Shown here: piece after piece, positions 6,134 through 8,202 of the stretch
How positions within the stretch are numbered: position 1 is the stretch's first letter
Layout of the letters: every line of letters starts with the position of its first letter
Assembly: GCA_036507695.1 (NCBI GenBank)
Contig: DATCIR010000320.1
Coordinates: 1-8,202, forward strand
Direction of reading: 5' to 3'
Length of the DNA: 8,202 nt
DNA from: JAKEGK01 sp036507695
GTDB lineage: Bacteria > Pseudomonadota > Gammaproteobacteria > SZUA-152
Translations under genes and position numbers: made by a program
The notes under the pieces: generated by a model
Database searches by the model: none
Told to the model about the DNA's origin: nothing
What the model saw: the letters and a program-made list of their open reading frames with translations, nothing else

Positions 6134-7717
6134 ATGCGTGAAGCCATTTTACAAGTTGTCACTATTCTGCGTGATATCTGGCGTTACCGCTGGCAGGCGA
6201 TGATGCTGGCGTGGATTGTTTGCGTCATAGGTTGGGTTGTGGTTTTCAAAATTCCGGATCAGTACGAATCCAAGGCGCGTATCTATATCGATATTGATTC
6301 CATACTCAAGCCGTTGTTGCGCGGTATCTCGGTGGAGTCCACGGATTTCCGGGAACACCTCGGCTTGATGACCAACAAATTACTGTCTAGGCCCAACCTC
6401 GAAAAGGTAATCACCATGGTTGACCTGGATATCAATATCAAAACCACGCAACAGCGGGAAGCGCTGTTGCGAGATCTGGAGCAAAATATCAATTTAAGCG
6501 CGATTCGTACTCAACGGCCCGCCGGCCGTCCTGAACCCCCCAACCTGTATGAAATCGCCAGCCGTGGCAACGACGCCCAGCGAGTAAAAGATATTGTGCA
6601 AGCACTACTGACGATATTTTTGGAAACCGCGATTGGAGAAACCCGCCAGGACGCCGGTGTTGCGCAAAAATTTCTGGATGAACAAATAAAGGAATACGAA
6701 ACCAGGCTGGCGGCGGCTGAGAGCCGGGTAATGGAATTCAAGCGCAATAATATGGGCGTGTTACCTACTCAGGGCCTGGGTATTTTTCAACGCATCCAGA
6801 CCGCACGTGAACAATTAAACCAGGTTGAACTGGACTTACTGGAAGCAACCAACCGCCGCGAGGAAATTCAGCGCCAACTCAATAGTGTGAACCGCTCTGA
6901 GCCGGTCGCATTACCCCCGGGAGTAGTGCAACAAGCATCGCCCCTGGAGACGCGTATCGCCGCGCTGCAACAGCGCCTGGATGAGCTGCAATTGAAATAC
7001 ACCCAGGAGCATCCCACGGTCATTGAAACCAAGCAAATGCTGGCCATGTTGGAGTTGCAACAGGAAGAACAGAAAAAAGCCGCGGCAAGTGGTGAAGGCG
7101 ATGTGTCGGCGGCCAACCCGGTCTATCAACAATTAAAACTGTCCTTGGGTGAGGTTGACGCGCTAATCGCCGGCTTGAGGGTAAGGCGGGATGCCTATCA
7201 AAGCCGATTATCCAAATTAAATGAAGACCTGAAAATTTTACCGGAAGTGGAAGCGGAACTGCAGCGCCTGGACCGGGATTATGAAGTCAACAAGCAGCGC
7301 TACAATGAACTGGTTACGCGGCGTGAATCCGCAAAAATAGCCGGTAATGTTGAAGAGTCGGGCGAGAAAGTGAAATTCAGGGTGATTGATCCGCCGCGGG
7401 TGCCTGCGGCGCCTTTTGGACCGAACCGGCCGTTGTTTAGCGCCGGTGTTCTGCTGGTTGGAGTCGGGCTTGGGCTTGGTCTGGCATTTTTACTATCCCA
7501 AATACGGCCGGTATTTCACGACCGGCGTTCGATTCAGGAAGGTTTGGAACTGCCGGTATTCGGCGTTATTTCACGCATTTGGACGCCCGAGGTATTGTGG
7601 AAACGGAAGGTGCAATTTTCGGCGTTTATAATTTCCGGAGTTATGTTGGTAATGGTTTTTGGTGGTGTTGTTTACCTGAATCTGAAAGGTATCGATGCAA
7701 CACAATTGGTAATTTAA
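6134..7717 (+). CDS. XrtA system polysaccharide chain-length determinant (Wzz/GNVR)
   Basis: This is an inner-membrane polysaccharide co-polymerase that sets exopolysaccharide chain length and pairs with a tyrosine kinase. It has 527 residues. A Wzz N-terminal domain begins with membrane segment 1 (about 22-39, MMLAWIVCVIGWVVVF) and continues with the periplasmic QYESKARIYIDIDSILKP. A long Gln/Glu-rich coiled-coil region spans about 175-400. The GNVR-type end follows (RYNELVTRRESAKIAGNVEE), then the proline-rich DPPRVPAAPFGPNRP (419-433) before membrane segment 2 (about 436-456). A third hydrophobic segment lies at about 496-516, after a 40-residue loop. There is no Walker A motif, so the kinase is separate, in the gene that follows. 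The Shine-Dalgarno sequence is weak: AGGT at 6117-6120 is 13 bases from the ATG. Translation may be coupled to the export gene upstream. Confidence 0.95.
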   Translation: MREAILQVVTILRDIWRYRWQAMMLAWIVCVIGWVVVFKIPDQYESKARIYIDIDSILKPLLRGISVESTDFREHLGLMTNKLLSRPNLEKVITMVDLDINIKTTQQREALLRDLEQNINLSAIRTQRPAGRPEPPNLYEIASRGNDAQRVKDIVQALLTIFLETAIGETRQDAGVAQKFLDEQIKEYETRLAAAESRVMEFKRNNMGVLPTQGLGIFQRIQTAREQLNQVELDLLEATNRREEIQRQLNSVNRSEPVALPPGVVQQASPLETRIAALQQRLDELQLKYTQEHPTVIETKQMLAMLELQQEEQKKAAASGEGDVSAANPVYQQLKLSLGEVDALIAGLRVRRDAYQSRLSKLNEDLKILPEVEAELQRLDRDYEVNKQRYNELVTRRESAKIAGNVEESGEKVKFRVIDPPRVPAAPFGPNRPLFSAGVLLVGVGLGLGLAFLLSQIRPVFHDRRSIQEGLELPVFGVISRIWTPEVLWKRKVQFSAFIISGVMLVMVFGGVVYLNLKGIDATQLVI

Positions 7718-7754
7718 GTGAATGTGTTGTTCAAGTAAATGTGTTGTTTAAGTG
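7716..7754 (+). repeat. 17-bp tandem repeat between chain-length and kinase genes
   Basis: Two adjacent 17-base units (7716-7732 and 7733-7749) agree at 15 of 17 positions; both begin AAGT and contain AATGTGTTGTT. A third partial copy, AAGTG, follows at 7750-7754. The first unit overlaps the stop codon of the chain-length gene (TAA 7715-7717). The partial third copy supplies the AAGTGG that is the best ribosome-binding match for the kinase start at 7764. The unit length is not a multiple of three. Confidence 0.85.
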
Positions 7755-7763
7755 GCCCTGTCT

Positions 7764-8202
7764 ATGAACTCTATTGAAAAAGCCGTCAAACGCCTGATGT
7801 CTGGCTCGGCGCCTGACCGCCAGAATAATGCGATCGGTGAAGCGACCCCGCTGGAACACGCTGCGTCATATGATACGCAGTTAATGGGTGACAAGGTGGT
7901 ATGCCGCATTGACGTGGAAAAATTGAAGCAAAATGGTTTCCTGTTGCCGGACAATGCGGAAGGCGGTTTGTCGGAACAGTACCGTGTATTAAAACGCCCG
8001 GTATTAATGAACGCGTTTAAAAAGGAACTGGATCAGGTTGAGTTTCGCAATGCCGTCATGATAACGAGCGCCATCCAGGGGGAAGGCAAGACCTATACGT
8101 CCATGAATCTGGCGTTAAGCATGGCGATGGAACGCAACAGCACCGTGCTGCTGATTGATAGCGATGTGGTGAAAGGTTCGCTTTCCAAACTGCTGGGGCT
8201 GG
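7764..8202 (+). CDS. XrtA-associated tyrosine autokinase (5' part, cut by window end)
   Basis: This is a cytoplasmic BY-kinase of the CpsD/CapB type, which autophosphorylates a C-terminal tyrosine cluster and controls the chain-length protein and polymer export. Only the first 146 codons are in the window; the frame is open at the edge. Residues 1-65 are a variable leader (MNSIEKAVKRLM...). A kinase-type motif (LSEQYRVLKRPVLMNAF, 69-85) precedes the Walker A region SAIQGEGKTYT (102-112; Lys109, Thr110) and the Walker A' strand STVLLIDSDV (126-135; Asp132, Asp134). Gln105 stands where bacterial tyrosine kinases usually have proline (PGEGKT). The ATG at 7764 has AAGTGG eight bases upstream, within the tandem repeat, and lies 46 bases after the chain-length stop. 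The tyrosine cluster and any further domain cannot be seen. Confidence 0.92.
   Translation, partial: MNSIEKAVKRLMSGSAPDRQNNAIGEATPLEHAASYDTQLMGDKVVCRIDVEKLKQNGFLLPDNAEGGLSEQYRVLKRPVLMNAFKKELDQVEFRNAVMITSAIQGEGKTYTSMNLALSMAMERNSTVLLIDSDVVKGSLSKLLGL

Noticed and set aside
7748..7954. 68-codon minus-strand frame at the kinase start
   Set aside because: It is antisense to the kinase gene, whose motifs are clear on the + strand.

Overview
The window carries the core of an exosortase A (XrtA/PEP-CTERM) exopolysaccharide locus, with every gene on the + strand. GC looks close to 50%. Lipoprotein signals and an outer-membrane polysaccharide export protein show a diderm. The family content (XrtA fused to EpsI, PrsT, the XrtA-type export protein, chain-length protein and tyrosine kinase) points to an exopolysaccharide-forming beta- or gammaproteobacterium. 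I cannot name a genus.

Layout: (1) 1-194 is non-coding, with a short inverted repeat and a weak terminator-like hairpin. (2) 195-1823 encodes exosortase A with a fused C-terminal EpsI domain. (3) After a 44-base gap, 1868-4729 encodes PrsT, a 953-residue lipoprotein made almost entirely of TPR repeats. (4) 4730-5428 is a long gene-poor stretch with AT-rich sequence, a good sigma-70-type promoter candidate and several inverted repeats; it probably serves as promoter and long 5' leader for the export genes. (5) 5450-6097 encodes a short outer-membrane polysaccharide export lipoprotein. (6) 6134-7717 encodes the chain-length determinant (Wzz/GNVR type). (7) From 7764 to the window edge lies the 5' part of the partner cytoplasmic tyrosine autokinase.

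How they fit together: the chain-length protein and the separate kinase form the two halves of a split Wzc-like co-polymerase at the inner membrane. The export lipoprotein carries the polymer towards and through the outer membrane. XrtA cuts proteins bearing a C-terminal PEP-CTERM signal, and PrsT is a conserved envelope accessory protein of that sorting system. No PEP-CTERM substrate, no PrsK/PrsR regulator pair and no glycosyltransferase lies inside the window.

Nothing here is clearly a new system. The points most worth a second look are the unusual start region of xrtA, the roughly 700-base leader before the export genes, a 17-base tandem duplication that supplies the spacer and ribosome-binding region between the chain-length and kinase genes, and an aspartate at lipoprotein position +2 of PrsT.
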